64,000 nucleotides of DNA from Pseudomonadota bacterium. Its GTDB lineage: Bacteria; Pseudomonadota; Gammaproteobacteria; Acidiferrobacterales; UBA6901. The notes beneath the pieces were generated by a model. It was not told where the DNA came from and did not search any database. It saw only the letters and a program-made list of their open reading frames with translations. The DNA lies in contig JAJYEX010000008.1 of assembly GCA_021785515.1 (NCBI GenBank), positions 99,098 through 163,097 on the forward strand. Direction: 5' to 3'. Position 1 is the first letter of the stretch. Every line of letters begins with the position of its first letter. The translations under genes were made by a program, and so were the position numbers. This document shows, piece by piece, positions 1-9,556 of the stretch.

Positions 1-1
1 A

Positions 2-532
2 GTCGCGCCTGCGGAAGAGATTTCTGACCACCTGCGTATGCAGTGGATGCTTTTAAATCTTGGCCGAAAGGCCGGCAGCAAAGTCTGGATTCCCGCAAAC
101 GACCAAGGCCGAATACGCGATAGATTTCAATACAGCGAGTTCGAGCGCGATTTCGCCGCTGGTATCGACGCCCAGACACGTTACGTCGAAAACATCGATG
201 TCGTCTGGAAGGAGGAGTTCCGCATTGATGCGGCATTCGAGATCGAAAATTCCACTAGCATCTATTCTGGTCTCCTGCGTTTCTCGGATCTTACGTTGGT
301 CGCCCCCAACACCATTTATCCGCTGTTCATTGTTGCACCGCGAGAAAAGCGCAATCGTCTTGTTGAGCAATTGCGACGTCCAACATTTCAGAAGCTACGC
401 TTAGATCGCAAGGTACGCTATTTACCGTACGAAGCCGTGGAAGAGATCGATCAATTCTTTGGCGATGTCGCGCAAGGATTAACCGTGGATGTCATTGTCG
501 GACGGTCGGAGGAGATTAATTTGCACCACTAA
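2..532 (+). CDS. C-terminal part of a PD-(D/E)XK-like nuclease-fold protein (5' end outside window)
   Basis: The frame is open to the left edge, so only the last 176 residues are present; the internal ATG at 38 is probably not the true start. The visible part has a block reading VWIPANDQGR, then an acidic core with AAFEIENSTSIYSGLLR and LFIVAPREKR. I recognise this pattern as the C-terminal domain of proteins that accompany restriction genes, with a D...E-x-E arrangement resembling a restriction-endonuclease fold. That reading is from memory of the family and is not proven. It is followed after 30 bp by a small gene and a Z1-domain gene on the same strand, so it is probably the upstream gene of the restriction operon. 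Function as a nuclease or a sensor is inference. Confidence 0.6.
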   Translation, partial: VAPAEEISDHLRMQWMLLNLGRKAGSKVWIPANDQGRIRDRFQYSEFERDFAAGIDAQTRYVENIDVVWKEEFRIDAAFEIENSTSIYSGLLRFSDLTLVAPNTIYPLFIVAPREKRNRLVEQLRRPTFQKLRLDRKVRYLPYEAVEEIDQFFGDVAQGLTVDVIVGRSEEINLHH

Positions 533-562
533 TGTGGATTATTCAAGTTAAGGGAGAAAACT

Positions 563-781
563 GTGGCTAACGATGTTGAATTTTCCATTCCCAGGCGAAA
601 GCTAGGCCGTTCGGACATTGAGTTTTTGGTCAAGCGTAATGGCGCAGTCCTGGGCACTTTGAAAGTTTCAAACGGATCATTGGTGTGGTTTCCAAGAAAG
701 ACCACCGTGGGCTACCGCATGACTTGGCACAAATTCGACAGCGTCATGAAGGACTTTTCTCAGGGTGAAGAGCGCAGATAA
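563..781 (+). CDS. Small conserved-looking protein in restriction operon
   Basis: A 72-residue protein starting with GTG at 563, with AGGGAG about 7 bases upstream. It has no signal peptide or membrane segment. It is basic and has a compact beta-rich look (FSIPRRKLGRSDIEFLVKRN, then GTLKVSNGSLVWFPRKTT). Small proteins of this type occur next to restriction and Z1-domain genes, but I do not know a biochemical role. Its stop codon is immediately followed by the TTG proposed as the start of the Z1 gene, so translation of the two is likely coupled. A DNA-binding or adaptor role would be guesswork. Confidence 0.6.
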   Translation: MANDVEFSIPRRKLGRSDIEFLVKRNGAVLGTLKVSNGSLVWFPRKTTVGYRMTWHKFDSVMKDFSQGEERR

Positions 782-2989
782 TTGACCCAACCTCAGACGG
801 CCACCATGCAAAGTCTCAAACTAAATGGATCCTTCTTCCCGTCCTTCACTGCAGATGCATCGCGTTATTCCACAGACGACAAGAATTGCATTCAGCGTAC
901 TGTGGAGCGACTTCTGTCCGTCCAAACCAGTGCCGAGAAGCCTGGCATGCTACTTGGCAAGATTCAGTCTGGCAAGACGAAGACATTTCTAGGAATCGTC
1001 GCATTAGCGTTCGATAATAGCTTTGATATCGCTGTCGTCCTAACAAAGGGAACGAAGGCGCTAACGAAACAGACTTTACAGCGCATCAACAGCGAATTTG
1101 CGCCGTTTCAATCGAAGGACATGATGCAGATCTACGACATCATGACCTTACCGTCCGGGTTAACACCTTATGAGCTGAGCCAAAAGATCGTATTCGTTGC
1201 CAAGAAGCAGACGGACAATATGGATCGACTTGCGGCGGTGTTCCAGGAGACATACCCTCAGTTGGCTGGGAAACGCACCTTAATCATTGATGACGAGGCC
1301 GACTATGCAAGTATCGGCTATCGCAATGATCGAAAAGAAGGTAAGGTAGTAGCCAACGTTACGGCTCGGCAGATTGACGGGCTGCGACAAACTCTAGCGT
1401 CGTCCTCATTTCTTCAAGTCACCGCAACGCCGTATTCGCTTTATCTCCAACCGGACAACGTCGTAGCGAGCGGCCTGCGATTCAGGCCTGTTCGCCCTTC
1501 ATTTACAGAACTCGTGCCTGTCCACAAAGACTATATTGGCAGTGATTACTATTTTCAGCAAAGCCAGGAAGACAATTCTCCAGCGAAATATGTGTATGAG
1601 CCCGTCACGCTTGATGAGCTTTCCATTCTGCGGCAGCAAGACCGTCGCCGTTTCAAGACCGAGGATTGCCTGACCAGCGATGCGATTGATTCGCTCCGTA
1701 ATGCTGTCTGCAATTTCATTGTCGGCGGATGCATCCGCCGACTGCAAGACCAGCGCCTGGGAAAGCCCCTCAAGAAATTCAGCTTTCTCGTCCATACCGA
1801 AGCGGGAAAATCGGCGCATGCCTGGCAAGAACAGGTAGTGCAAGCGTTGCGCGACCATTTGACAGATGCCGTGAAGAGAGACCCGGATCGTCTGCGCCGG
1901 CTTCTTTCGGATGCCTACCAGGATCTTTCTGCGTCAATTCGAGTGATGGATCATTACCTTCCGCCTGAGGAGGAGGTGCTTGGGGAAGCCTTCGTGGCGC
2001 TAGGCGAAGGGTGGTTAATGATTACGAAAGTTAATTCTGAAAAGCAGGTAGAAGAACTACTAGATACGGAGGGACAGCTCCGCCTACGTACGCCACTAAA
2101 TATTTTCATCGGCGGGCAAATTCTCGATCGTGGCGTGACAATCGCGAACCTCATTGGGTTCTTCTACGGTCGCCGTCCACAGGTTTACCAACAGGATACC
2201 GTTCTACAACATTCCCGAATGTTTGGTTTCCGACCGATTGAAGACTTGACTGTAACTCGTTTCTATACCGAGCCAACTATCTACGACGCAATGCGCCGTA
2301 TGCACGAAAGTGACGTTGCGCTACGGCAGGCCATTGCGAAGAACCCCGATCAGCCTATTGTCTTTATCCAACGTGATGATACAGGTCGAGTAATTCCGTG
2401 CAGCCCAAACAAAATTCTCGTATCGCGCACTACGACGCTGCGACCATTCAAACGCGTGCTCCCGGTCGGCTTTCAAACAGACTACAAGACGCGCGTGCAT
2501 CCTGTGGTCGACGAAATTGACAAATTGTTGGAGGATCTCAGACCTCAGAGCGGATTTGACGAACCCTTCGAGATCTCCGTTTCGGTCGCTCTGGATGTCT
2601 TGCGAAGGATCGAGCCAACTCTTCTCATGGAAAAGAAGGAGGGCTACACCTTTGATTGGGAAGCGGCACGCGCAGCGTTGCGGTACCTTGCCAACGCGTC
2701 CGACGACTCGACAAACCACGGAAAGGTGATCTGTTTGGTACGCCGAGATCGCAACCTCAGCCGTCAAGTATCATCCGGTAGTCACGCAGTGTATTCGGAT
2801 GCACCAGATACGACTCGCACCGAGGGCGAGGTAGCGCGGCGGGTAGCGCTGGAAACACCAGTACTCATGCTCATTCGGCAGAATGGTCATGAGGAACAGG
2901 GCTGGCGGGGCACACCATTCTATTGGCCGGTTATTATGGCGCAGGGAAACCTGCAGACCGCTATTTTTGCGCATGAAACAATGGATTAG
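782..2989 (+). CDS. Z1-domain ATPase/endonuclease
   Basis: A 735-residue protein of the Z1 family, which is found in predicted restriction systems together with helicases, methylases and MORC/GHKL ATPases. Residues 59-66 (GKIQSGKT) form a Walker A-like loop and residues 170-174 (DDEAD) a Walker B/DEAD-like motif; a conserved segment reading GGQILDRGVTIANLIGFFY near residue 445 is typical of the Z1 core. The first possible start is TTG at 782, directly after the preceding TAA, with AGGGTGAAG 12 bases upstream; ATG at 806 is an alternative. The gene ends 8 bp before the methyltransferase gene, so the three are probably one operon. Cleavage activity is predicted for the family only. Confidence 0.85.
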   Translation: MTQPQTATMQSLKLNGSFFPSFTADASRYSTDDKNCIQRTVERLLSVQTSAEKPGMLLGKIQSGKTKTFLGIVALAFDNSFDIAVVLTKGTKALTKQTLQRINSEFAPFQSKDMMQIYDIMTLPSGLTPYELSQKIVFVAKKQTDNMDRLAAVFQETYPQLAGKRTLIIDDEADYASIGYRNDRKEGKVVANVTARQIDGLRQTLASSSFLQVTATPYSLYLQPDNVVASGLRFRPVRPSFTELVPVHKDYIGSDYYFQQSQEDNSPAKYVYEPVTLDELSILRQQDRRRFKTEDCLTSDAIDSLRNAVCNFIVGGCIRRLQDQRLGKPLKKFSFLVHTEAGKSAHAWQEQVVQALRDHLTDAVKRDPDRLRRLLSDAYQDLSASIRVMDHYLPPEEEVLGEAFVALGEGWLMITKVNSEKQVEELLDTEGQLRLRTPLNIFIGGQILDRGVTIANLIGFFYGRRPQVYQQDTVLQHSRMFGFRPIEDLTVTRFYTEPTIYDAMRRMHESDVALRQAIAKNPDQPIVFIQRDDTGRVIPCSPNKILVSRTTTLRPFKRVLPVGFQTDYKTRVHPVVDEIDKLLEDLRPQSGFDEPFEISVSVALDVLRRIEPTLLMEKKEGYTFDWEAARAALRYLANASDDSTNHGKVICLVRRDRNLSRQVSSGSHAVYSDAPDTTRTEGEVARRVALETPVLMLIRQNGHEEQGWRGTPFYWPVIMAQGNLQTAIFAHETMD

Positions 2990-2997
2990 GAGTACCG

Positions 2998-5900
2998 ATG
3001 GGCAGGCAAAAGAAAACCACAAAGAACCGAGCCAACAGACCTTCCAGTCGTAAGGTGACCGACACGGTGACCAGTCCCATGGGCGACGGCGAGCATTTTT
3101 CCCTAGAAACACAGCAAGCCCCAGCTGGGGTACCACGCAAGTCGGCCGTACGCGCCGCCAAGGCTCCATTGAGAGCAGGAAAGAAAAGTGACCACTCCGA
3201 GGTATTAAGCTACCGTCACTCAGACAAGCGCACGAACAACCCAGAGGTAGGCATGGTCAAGCCGGAGAATGACCCGGACGACCATGAGGAGCGCTGGTGT
3301 TATGACCCACATATAGATCCGGCGTTGCAGTTCGATTTCGGGCGAGCACAGGTGGAAAAGCTGATTGACGAGGCACTGGCCAGTGGCAGTCAGGACGCGA
3401 TGCGCACAGCGTTGGAGGAGCTCAAGCGTTACTCCGCCCCCTATCTCAACTGGACGGGCAAGGCCGAGCGTACCACCTTCGACGTCGAGACGGTAAGCCT
3501 CCATGTCCACGAACGCATCGATCCGGCGAGCATTCTATCGGCGGTGCGCAAGAAGCTGAACGAGGGCACACGTAAGAGCGAGTTCATGCAGCCCGATCTC
3601 TTCGCGGCACCGTTCGAGAACCTGCCTCTGCGTGACGCCATCGATTTCTACAAGCACGAGCGCGGCTGGGCAAACCGGCTGATCGCCGGCGATTCGCTGT
3701 TAGTGATGAACTCGCTGTTGCAAAAAGAGAGCATGGCCGGGCAGGTGCAGATGATCTACGTCGACCCGCCCTACGGCATCAAGTATGGCTCCAACTTTCA
3801 GCCTTTCGTCAATAAGCGCGATGTGAAAGACCGCAAGGACGAGGACTTGACCCAGGAACCGGAGATGATCAAGGCTTTCCGCGACACCTGGGAGCTGGGC
3901 ATCCATTCCTACCTTACCTACCTGCGCGACCGGCTGCTGCTGGCGAAGGAATTGCTGCACGGATCGGGGAGCGTGTTTGTGCAGATTTCGGATGAGAATC
4001 TGCATCATGTGCGCGAGTTGCTTGACGAAGTATTTGGTCCGGACAATTCAATCGCTCTTATAGCGTTCGTTAAAACGCAAGCTCTCGGGGCAGCGTTTTT
4101 GCCTGGAGCCTATGACTATCTGCTGTGGTACGCCAAGGATAAGACAAAAACAAAATACAGACGGCTACTTACGGATAAGCTTGAGGCGGCTGACATTTCT
4201 ACGTTCGGGTGGTTGAGTCAGCCCGGCGGCTACGCACGCCGCCTAAGAGGAAGTGAGCTCGACCATCAGGACATAATTCCGAACCGCTTTCGCGCGGGAG
4301 ATCTTTCACGACAGGGTGCGTCAGAAATCGGGACTTTTGAATTTGAGTACCAAGGTGAGAAGTACTGGCCATCATCTGGACGTCGATGGGCTAGTAATCC
4401 AGATGGAATGCGTAGATTAAGTCGTTCAAATCGAATTCAGCCGCTTGGGAAGGTCCTTTCGTATCGGCTCTTATTTAAGGATTTTCCTGTCGTTCCGCTC
4501 GATAACGGGTGGCATGACACCTATATCGGTACCTTTACCCAGAAAACATACGTTGTTCAAACTGGTGAACTCGCCATTCAAAGATGCATGTTGATGACCA
4601 CCGATTCCGGTGACTTGGTGCTGGACCCGACCTGCGGATCTGGCACCACCGCCTTCGTCGCCGAGAAGTGGGGCCGGCGCTGGATCACCTGCGACACCTC
4701 GCGCGTGTCGGTGACGCTCGCCAAGCAGCGGCTGATGACCGCGAGCTACGACTACTACGAGCTCAAGTATCCCCAGGAAGGTTTGAAGAGTGGCTTCATC
4801 TACAAGACGGTGCCGCACGTCACGCTCAAGTCCATCGCCAACAACCCCGAGATTGACGAAATCTACGAACGGATGCATCCAGCCATCGAGGCGGCGCTGG
4901 CCGAGCTGAACAAGGCGGCGAAGCAGAAACTCAAGGAATGGGAAGTACCGTTCGAGTTTCCGGAAAACTGGCCAGCAGCAGCGCGCAAGACCTTCGATGC
5001 CTTCCAGGCTGCGCGCCAGGCCATGCAGAAGAAGATGGACGACTCCATCGCTGCGCATGCGGACCAGGAAACGCTTTACGACCAGCCGGCGGTTTCCAAG
5101 AATAAGTTGCGCATCACTGGGCCGTTTACTGTGGAGGCGGTGCCGTTCCCGACGGTGCTGGCGCTGGACGAGGGAAAGCCACCGCAGGAGGCAGACGTGG
5201 CTATCGCCCGCTCTGGAGAATCGGCGCGCCAGCATGCATGGCGCGACGAGCTGCTAAAAACTGGCATCCGCGGTAAGGGCGGGCAAATGCTGACGTTCGC
5301 CGAACTCGAAACCCTGCCAGATTCGCCGCACCTGCACGTGAGCGGCCATCTCGATTCCGGCGAGCGGGTGGTGGTGAGCTTCGGTCCTGAGCACGCGGCG
5401 CTGGAGCAGCGGCAGGTGGCGCTCGCGCTGAACGAGGCTGAGAAGCTTAGGCCTGCGCCGAAGTTCATTATTTTCGCCGCCTTCGAGTTCGACCCGGAGG
5501 CGGCCAAGGACATCGACGAAACCAAATGGCCAGGCGTGACTCTGCTCAAGGCCAAGATGAACGCTGACCTCCTTAGTGACGACCTCAAGAAGGGCCGCGC
5601 CAGCAATCAGAGCTTCTGGCTCATGGGCCAGCCGGACTTGGAGGTGCACCCGCAGAACGACGGCCGCTATGTGGTGGAAGTGCATGGCTTCGACTACTTC
5701 GACACCACCAAGGGCGAGCTGGTCTCCGGCGGCAAGGGCAAGATCGCCATGTGGCTGCTCGACACCGACTACGACGAGCGCTCATTGTTCCCGCGCCAGG
5801 TGTTCTTCCCCATGGCCGGCAAGGGTGAGGGTTGGGAGAAACTCAAGAAGGACATCCGTGCGGAAATGAATGATGCGCTGCTGGAGAAATTCCACGGTAC

Positions 5901-6000
5901 CAAGTCGCTGCCGTTTGAGGCTGGAGGCAATAAGAAGGTGGCGGTAAAGATTGTGGATGATCGAGGGATTGAGTCCCTGAAGATCATTTCGCTGCCCTGA
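2998..6000 (+). CDS. mod: Type III-like DNA methyltransferase (Mod subunit)
   Basis: A 1000-residue site-specific DNA-methyltransferase of the beta class. Catalytic motif IV (DPPY) is at residues 256-259, before the SAM-binding motif I (DPTCGSGTT) at residues 543-551, the order expected for N6-adenine methylases of Type III systems. The segment between them (about residues 340-520) should hold target recognition; its base composition is visibly more AT-rich than the flanks, which fits exchange of specificity. The protein is longer than a typical Mod (600-700 residues), having an extra C-terminal region of about 300 residues of unknown role. The N-terminal 100 residues are low-complexity and basic. 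It lies 8 bp after the Z1 gene and its stop nearly abuts the res start, so it should be co-expressed with both. Confidence 0.9.
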   Translation: MGRQKKTTKNRANRPSSRKVTDTVTSPMGDGEHFSLETQQAPAGVPRKSAVRAAKAPLRAGKKSDHSEVLSYRHSDKRTNNPEVGMVKPENDPDDHEERWCYDPHIDPALQFDFGRAQVEKLIDEALASGSQDAMRTALEELKRYSAPYLNWTGKAERTTFDVETVSLHVHERIDPASILSAVRKKLNEGTRKSEFMQPDLFAAPFENLPLRDAIDFYKHERGWANRLIAGDSLLVMNSLLQKESMAGQVQMIYVDPPYGIKYGSNFQPFVNKRDVKDRKDEDLTQEPEMIKAFRDTWELGIHSYLTYLRDRLLLAKELLHGSGSVFVQISDENLHHVRELLDEVFGPDNSIALIAFVKTQALGAAFLPGAYDYLLWYAKDKTKTKYRRLLTDKLEAADISTFGWLSQPGGYARRLRGSELDHQDIIPNRFRAGDLSRQGASEIGTFEFEYQGEKYWPSSGRRWASNPDGMRRLSRSNRIQPLGKVLSYRLLFKDFPVVPLDNGWHDTYIGTFTQKTYVVQTGELAIQRCMLMTTDSGDLVLDPTCGSGTTAFVAEKWGRRWITCDTSRVSVTLAKQRLMTASYDYYELKYPQEGLKSGFIYKTVPHVTLKSIANNPEIDEIYERMHPAIEAALAELNKAAKQKLKEWEVPFEFPENWPAAARKTFDAFQAARQAMQKKMDDSIAAHADQETLYDQPAVSKNKLRITGPFTVEAVPFPTVLALDEGKPPQEADVAIARSGESARQHAWRDELLKTGIRGKGGQMLTFAELETLPDSPHLHVSGHLDSGERVVVSFGPEHAALEQRQVALALNEAEKLRPAPKFIIFAAFEFDPEAAKDIDETKWPGVTLLKAKMNADLLSDDLKKGRASNQSFWLMGQPDLEVHPQNDGRYVVEVHGFDYFDTTKGELVSGGKGKIAMWLLDTDYDERSLFPRQVFFPMAGKGEGWEKLKKDIRAEMNDALLEKFHGTKSLPFEAGGNKKVAVKIVDDRGIESLKIISLP

Positions 6001-6001
6001 G

Positions 6002-8818
6002 GTGCTGCCAATGACGGCACCAAAGTCACTAATCATCAACTCACCGTATGAAGTGCCCACCCGGCGTTGGGAGCAGGCCCGTGATGGATCGCTCAGCATC
6101 TTGCCCGAGCGACGTTCGGCTGGTTATGAAATCTTCGACATTCGAAACAACACACGACGCACAGAGCCGCTGACGCTTGTGAATGAGATACGCCAGCGCC
6201 TGGAAGAGTGGCGTAAGGCAGAGTACCCAGGCATTACTTCGGTAACGCGAAACCTTCTAGAACACTGGCACGACAGAACCCCAGGTGTTCGCCAATATCC
6301 TTTCTACTTCTGTCAGCTGGAGGCCATCGAGACCCTCATCTGGTCGGTGGAGGCCCCGGAACCGCATAAGCAAGGCATCAGCATTCCGGGAGACGGTGGT
6401 CCGTGGGAGCGGCTCTGTAGCAAGATGGCCACTGGTTCGGGCAAGACTACGGTGATGGCCATGATCATCACGTGGCAGGTGCTGAATGCGATCACTTATC
6501 CGAAACGAAACAAGGATTTCTCGCGAGCCATTTTTATCGTTGCACCGGGACTAACCGTAAAAGACCGCTTGCGTGTTCTGTACCCGGGCGAACCGGATAA
6601 TTTTTACGATGCCTTTGGGATATGCCCGTCGGAGTCGCTACGCCAGAAGCTTAACCAGATGGAATTGCTGATCGAAAACTGGCACACCCTCATGCCGCTG
6701 AAAGAGAAGGAGCATTCTGTTGTTAAAAAAGGGAAAGAAAGCGATGAGGCTTTCACGCGACGAGTGCTTGGCAAGCTCGCCGCCTATAAGGACATCGCCG
6801 TCATCAATGACGAGGCCCATCACGCCTATCGCAAGCCGGCGGAGATTAAGATTAGCAAGAAGCAGGCGGAAGAACTCGGCCTCGATCTGGAAGAGGCCAC
6901 TCGTTGGATCGAAGGGCTGGATCGAATTCACAAGACGCGCCGTGTTCAGCGCTGCTTTGATCTTTCCGCGACGCCATTTGCTCCGACTGGCAAGGCCAGT
7001 ACCGAAGAGGGACTATTCGACTGGATCGTGTCGGATTTCGGTCTGAACGACGCTATTGAGTCCGGGTTGGTCAAGACCCCGCGCGTCGTGGTGCGGGACG
7101 ACGCGTTGCCCAGCGCGGCGACAATGCGACCCAAGCTCTATCACATCTACCGCGAGGCGGAGGTGGCAGAAGATCTTAACCGACGTGGGGCTGAACCGCA
7201 CGAGTCGCTACCTCGGCTGGTGCAAGATGCGTACACACTGCTCGGGGCGGATTGGCGCGCCGCCTTCCTGGACTGGCGTGAGAAGGGACATTTGTCACCA
7301 CCCGTTATGCTGACCGTCTGCAATCGGACCGAGACGGCAGCTCGCATTGAGAACTACTTCAATAAGGGCGATGCCCACTGGCCTGAGATGCATGCCCCGG
7401 CCTACACCTTACGAGTCGATTCCAAGGTACTGGAAAAGGCAGAGGTGGGCGAAGCTGCAGCGGCTGATAAGGCCTACGAAGCCCGCTTGGCCGAAATTAT
7501 CGAGGCAGCAAAGATCCCAGAAACCCGCAAAGAGCGGCTGCGCGTCATGAAAAAAGAGGAGGTGCTGCGCGAATTGGTGGATAACGTAGGCAAGCGCGAT
7601 GCCGCAGGGCAGGACCTGCAGAATGTGATTTCGGTCGCGATGCTTTCAGAAGGATGGGACGCAAAGAACGTGACCCATATCATGGGTCTCAGGGCGTTTA
7701 CCTCCCAACTCCTGTGTGAGCAGGTTATTGGTCGTGGCCTGCGTCGAGTTTCGTACGAGACCGATGAAAACGGGTTATTCGTACCGGAATATGTAAATGT
7801 TTTTGGTGTGCCCCTCTCGATTTTTCAAGATGTTACTTCAGGTGGCGAACCGCCACCGCCTCCCAAGCCCAGCACACAAATCGAATCCCTGGCGGATCGC
7901 AACGATCTGGAGATCAAGTGGCCGAACGTCATACGTATCGACTCAGTCGTACGACCCGTGCTGACAGTGGATTGGGGAAAAGTCGAGCCGCTGACATTGA
8001 ATCCGGCAGATACACCTATCAGCGCTGAGATCGCACCGGCCCTAGGAGGCGCGGCGAATTGGGACCAGATACATGTAATCGACCTCGAAACGCTGCCGGA
8101 TGAGTTTCGTTTGCAGCGGCTGACCTTCCAGGCGGCGCGAAAGGCCTATGCAGGTATGCAGGGCAAGTTTAAAGGGGCACGGGAATATCTGATTTTCCAG
8201 CTAATCAAGTTGGTCGAACACTTCATTGATTCAGATATGCTGGTGATCCCGACCACTTTTCATCGGGATCCGTTACGCAAACGCATCTTGATGTCACTAA
8301 ATATCGATCTCATCGTTCAGCACCTCCAGCGTCATATTCAGAAACAGAATATTGAACGGGTCGAGCCTATATTTGACGAGGAAAATCCCATCGGATCCAC
8401 CCGTTACATGCGCACTTGGTACACCACGAAGCCATGTCTTCCGACGAGAAGATCGCAAATCAGTCATATGATTGCGGATAGCGCGTGGGAACAGTACGCA
8501 GCAAATGTATTCGATTCAGCCAAAAGTATATCCGTTTCTGCGTACGCCAAGAACGAACACCTGGGATTTCAGGTGTATTACCTGTGGAATGGCGCTCGGC
8601 GGCGTTTTATTCCAGATTTCTTGATCCGACTTAAGAACGGAAAGATGCTAGTACTGGAAATCAAGGGTCAGGACTCGGAGCAGAACCGCGCAAAACGAGC
8701 GGCTTTGGATATGTGGGTAAGAGGCATAAACGAAAAAGGCGGGTTTGGATTGTGGTGCTGGGACGTTGCCTACCAGCCAGCGCAGATTCAGGACATTCTT
8801 GCCAAGCACAACGATTGA
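6002..8818 (+). CDS. res: Type III-like restriction subunit (Res), SF2 helicase plus nuclease
   Basis: A 938-residue restriction subunit. The superfamily 2 helicase core has Walker A (ATGSGKTT, about residues 143-150), a DEAH box (residues 270-273), the SATPFAP motif III-like segment, and a C-terminal helicase motif ending QVIGRGLRR. A nuclease domain near the C-terminus shows the PD-(D/E)XK signature, with D872, E886 and K888 in PDF...EIK. Type III Res proteins translocate or switch on ATP hydrolysis and cut DNA beside unmethylated sites when complexed with Mod. The start is GTG at 6002, one base after the mod stop; ATG at 6011 is an alternative. All motifs look intact, so the enzyme is probably active. 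Confidence 0.92.
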   Translation: MLPMTAPKSLIINSPYEVPTRRWEQARDGSLSILPERRSAGYEIFDIRNNTRRTEPLTLVNEIRQRLEEWRKAEYPGITSVTRNLLEHWHDRTPGVRQYPFYFCQLEAIETLIWSVEAPEPHKQGISIPGDGGPWERLCSKMATGSGKTTVMAMIITWQVLNAITYPKRNKDFSRAIFIVAPGLTVKDRLRVLYPGEPDNFYDAFGICPSESLRQKLNQMELLIENWHTLMPLKEKEHSVVKKGKESDEAFTRRVLGKLAAYKDIAVINDEAHHAYRKPAEIKISKKQAEELGLDLEEATRWIEGLDRIHKTRRVQRCFDLSATPFAPTGKASTEEGLFDWIVSDFGLNDAIESGLVKTPRVVVRDDALPSAATMRPKLYHIYREAEVAEDLNRRGAEPHESLPRLVQDAYTLLGADWRAAFLDWREKGHLSPPVMLTVCNRTETAARIENYFNKGDAHWPEMHAPAYTLRVDSKVLEKAEVGEAAAADKAYEARLAEIIEAAKIPETRKERLRVMKKEEVLRELVDNVGKRDAAGQDLQNVISVAMLSEGWDAKNVTHIMGLRAFTSQLLCEQVIGRGLRRVSYETDENGLFVPEYVNVFGVPLSIFQDVTSGGEPPPPPKPSTQIESLADRNDLEIKWPNVIRIDSVVRPVLTVDWGKVEPLTLNPADTPISAEIAPALGGAANWDQIHVIDLETLPDEFRLQRLTFQAARKAYAGMQGKFKGAREYLIFQLIKLVEHFIDSDMLVIPTTFHRDPLRKRILMSLNIDLIVQHLQRHIQKQNIERVEPIFDEENPIGSTRYMRTWYTTKPCLPTRRSQISHMIADSAWEQYAANVFDSAKSISVSAYAKNEHLGFQVYYLWNGARRRFIPDFLIRLKNGKMLVLEIKGQDSEQNRAKRAALDMWVRGINEKGGFGLWCWDVAYQPAQIQDILAKHND

Positions 8819-9204
8819 ATTCAATAGCGATGGGTGCCAATTTTCCGAGTCTTGTCCAACCCGTGTCAGTGGTTGTGACTTTGCAAGCACGACCATTTCC
8901 GGGAGCCGTAACTAAGCGTGCAACCAACCGCAGAGTCCCGTCTGAGTCGAGCAGTTTCGCAGCCTTTTTTAGGCAGTGAACCGTCAGAAACACGGGTGAT
9001 CGAATTGTGCCGAAGGTTGAGAGCGCCAGCACCTTGGTAGCAATACTGAATTGCCTAAGGTCGCCGTTATGGCCTGGTAACTCGCTGCGGACAGGGTAGG
9101 TACATGGTGGGAAGAGATTGTTCTAGCGGGTGAGCGAAGAAATTCCTTGGGTTTGTCCCGAATCGATCGGGCGCCGGTAGGCAAGGTGGGAACCATCTGT
9201 CATA
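8819..9204 (+). other. Intergenic stretch between res and higB, no gene seen
   Basis: About 390 bases with no convincing coding frame on either strand. It contains GTGGGAA half-sites at 9107-9113 and 9186-9192 that match one arm of the palindrome at 9205-9219, so its right part may be an extended operator region for the downstream toxin-antitoxin operon. Confidence 0.5.
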
Positions 9205-9228
9205 TTCCCACTGTGGGAACTTTATGCT
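9205..9228 (+). promoter_or_regulatory. Palindromic operator and putative promoter of higBA
   Basis: TTCCCAC-T-GTGGGAA at 9205-9219 is a perfect inverted repeat with 7-base arms. A TATGCT hexamer at 9223-9228 could serve as a -10 box, so a repressor on the palindrome would cover the -35 area. Further half-sites (GTGGGAA) lie at 9186 and 9107. HigA-type antitoxins commonly repress their own operon through such sites; here that is inference from position. Confidence 0.6.
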
Positions 9229-9264
9229 ATCCTTTGTGTTCAAATTAGGTGGATCAAAATAAGA

Positions 9265-9555
9265 ATGAAGTTGGTCGGGCGCGACAAGCTGGGCGAGTTC
9301 GTGCAGAAGCACGCGGACGCCCGCCGGTGGGTCGAGGCTTGGCTGGCTGAAGTTGAGCGCACGATCTGGCGAACGCCGCATGACATAAAGCAACACCATA
9401 CAACGGCGAGTTTTCTCGCTCACAACATCGTAATTTTCAATGTGCGCGGCAATAACTACCGATTAGAGGTCCAGGTTGCCTATAAGACCTCGACAGTTGT
9501 AATTCGGTGGATTGGAACGCACGAGGAATACACGAAACGCTTTTCAGGGCGCTGA
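9265..9555 (+). CDS. higB: HigB-family mRNA interferase toxin
   Basis: A 96-residue protein matching the HigB toxin family (RelE-like fold, ribosome-dependent mRNA cleavage). The family pattern is seen in the N-terminal helical part (FVQKHADARRWVEAWLAEVE), the central FNVRGNNYRLEV strand pair and the C-terminal VIRWIGTHEEYTK. These conserved positions (N-x-R-GNxYRL and GTHxEYDK-like) are intact. The toxin gene precedes the antitoxin gene, the usual order for higBA. The antitoxin ATG lies one base after the toxin stop, giving translational coupling. The upstream palindrome at 9205-9219 probably mediates repression by the HigA product. Confidence 0.88.
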   Translation: MKLVGRDKLGEFVQKHADARRWVEAWLAEVERTIWRTPHDIKQHHTTASFLAHNIVIFNVRGNNYRLEVQVAYKTSTVVIRWIGTHEEYTKRFSGR

Positions 9556-9556
9556 C

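Noticed and set aside
4471..5685. Minus-strand frames over mod
   Set aside because: They lie opposite a gene with intact methylase motifs and show no motif themselves.
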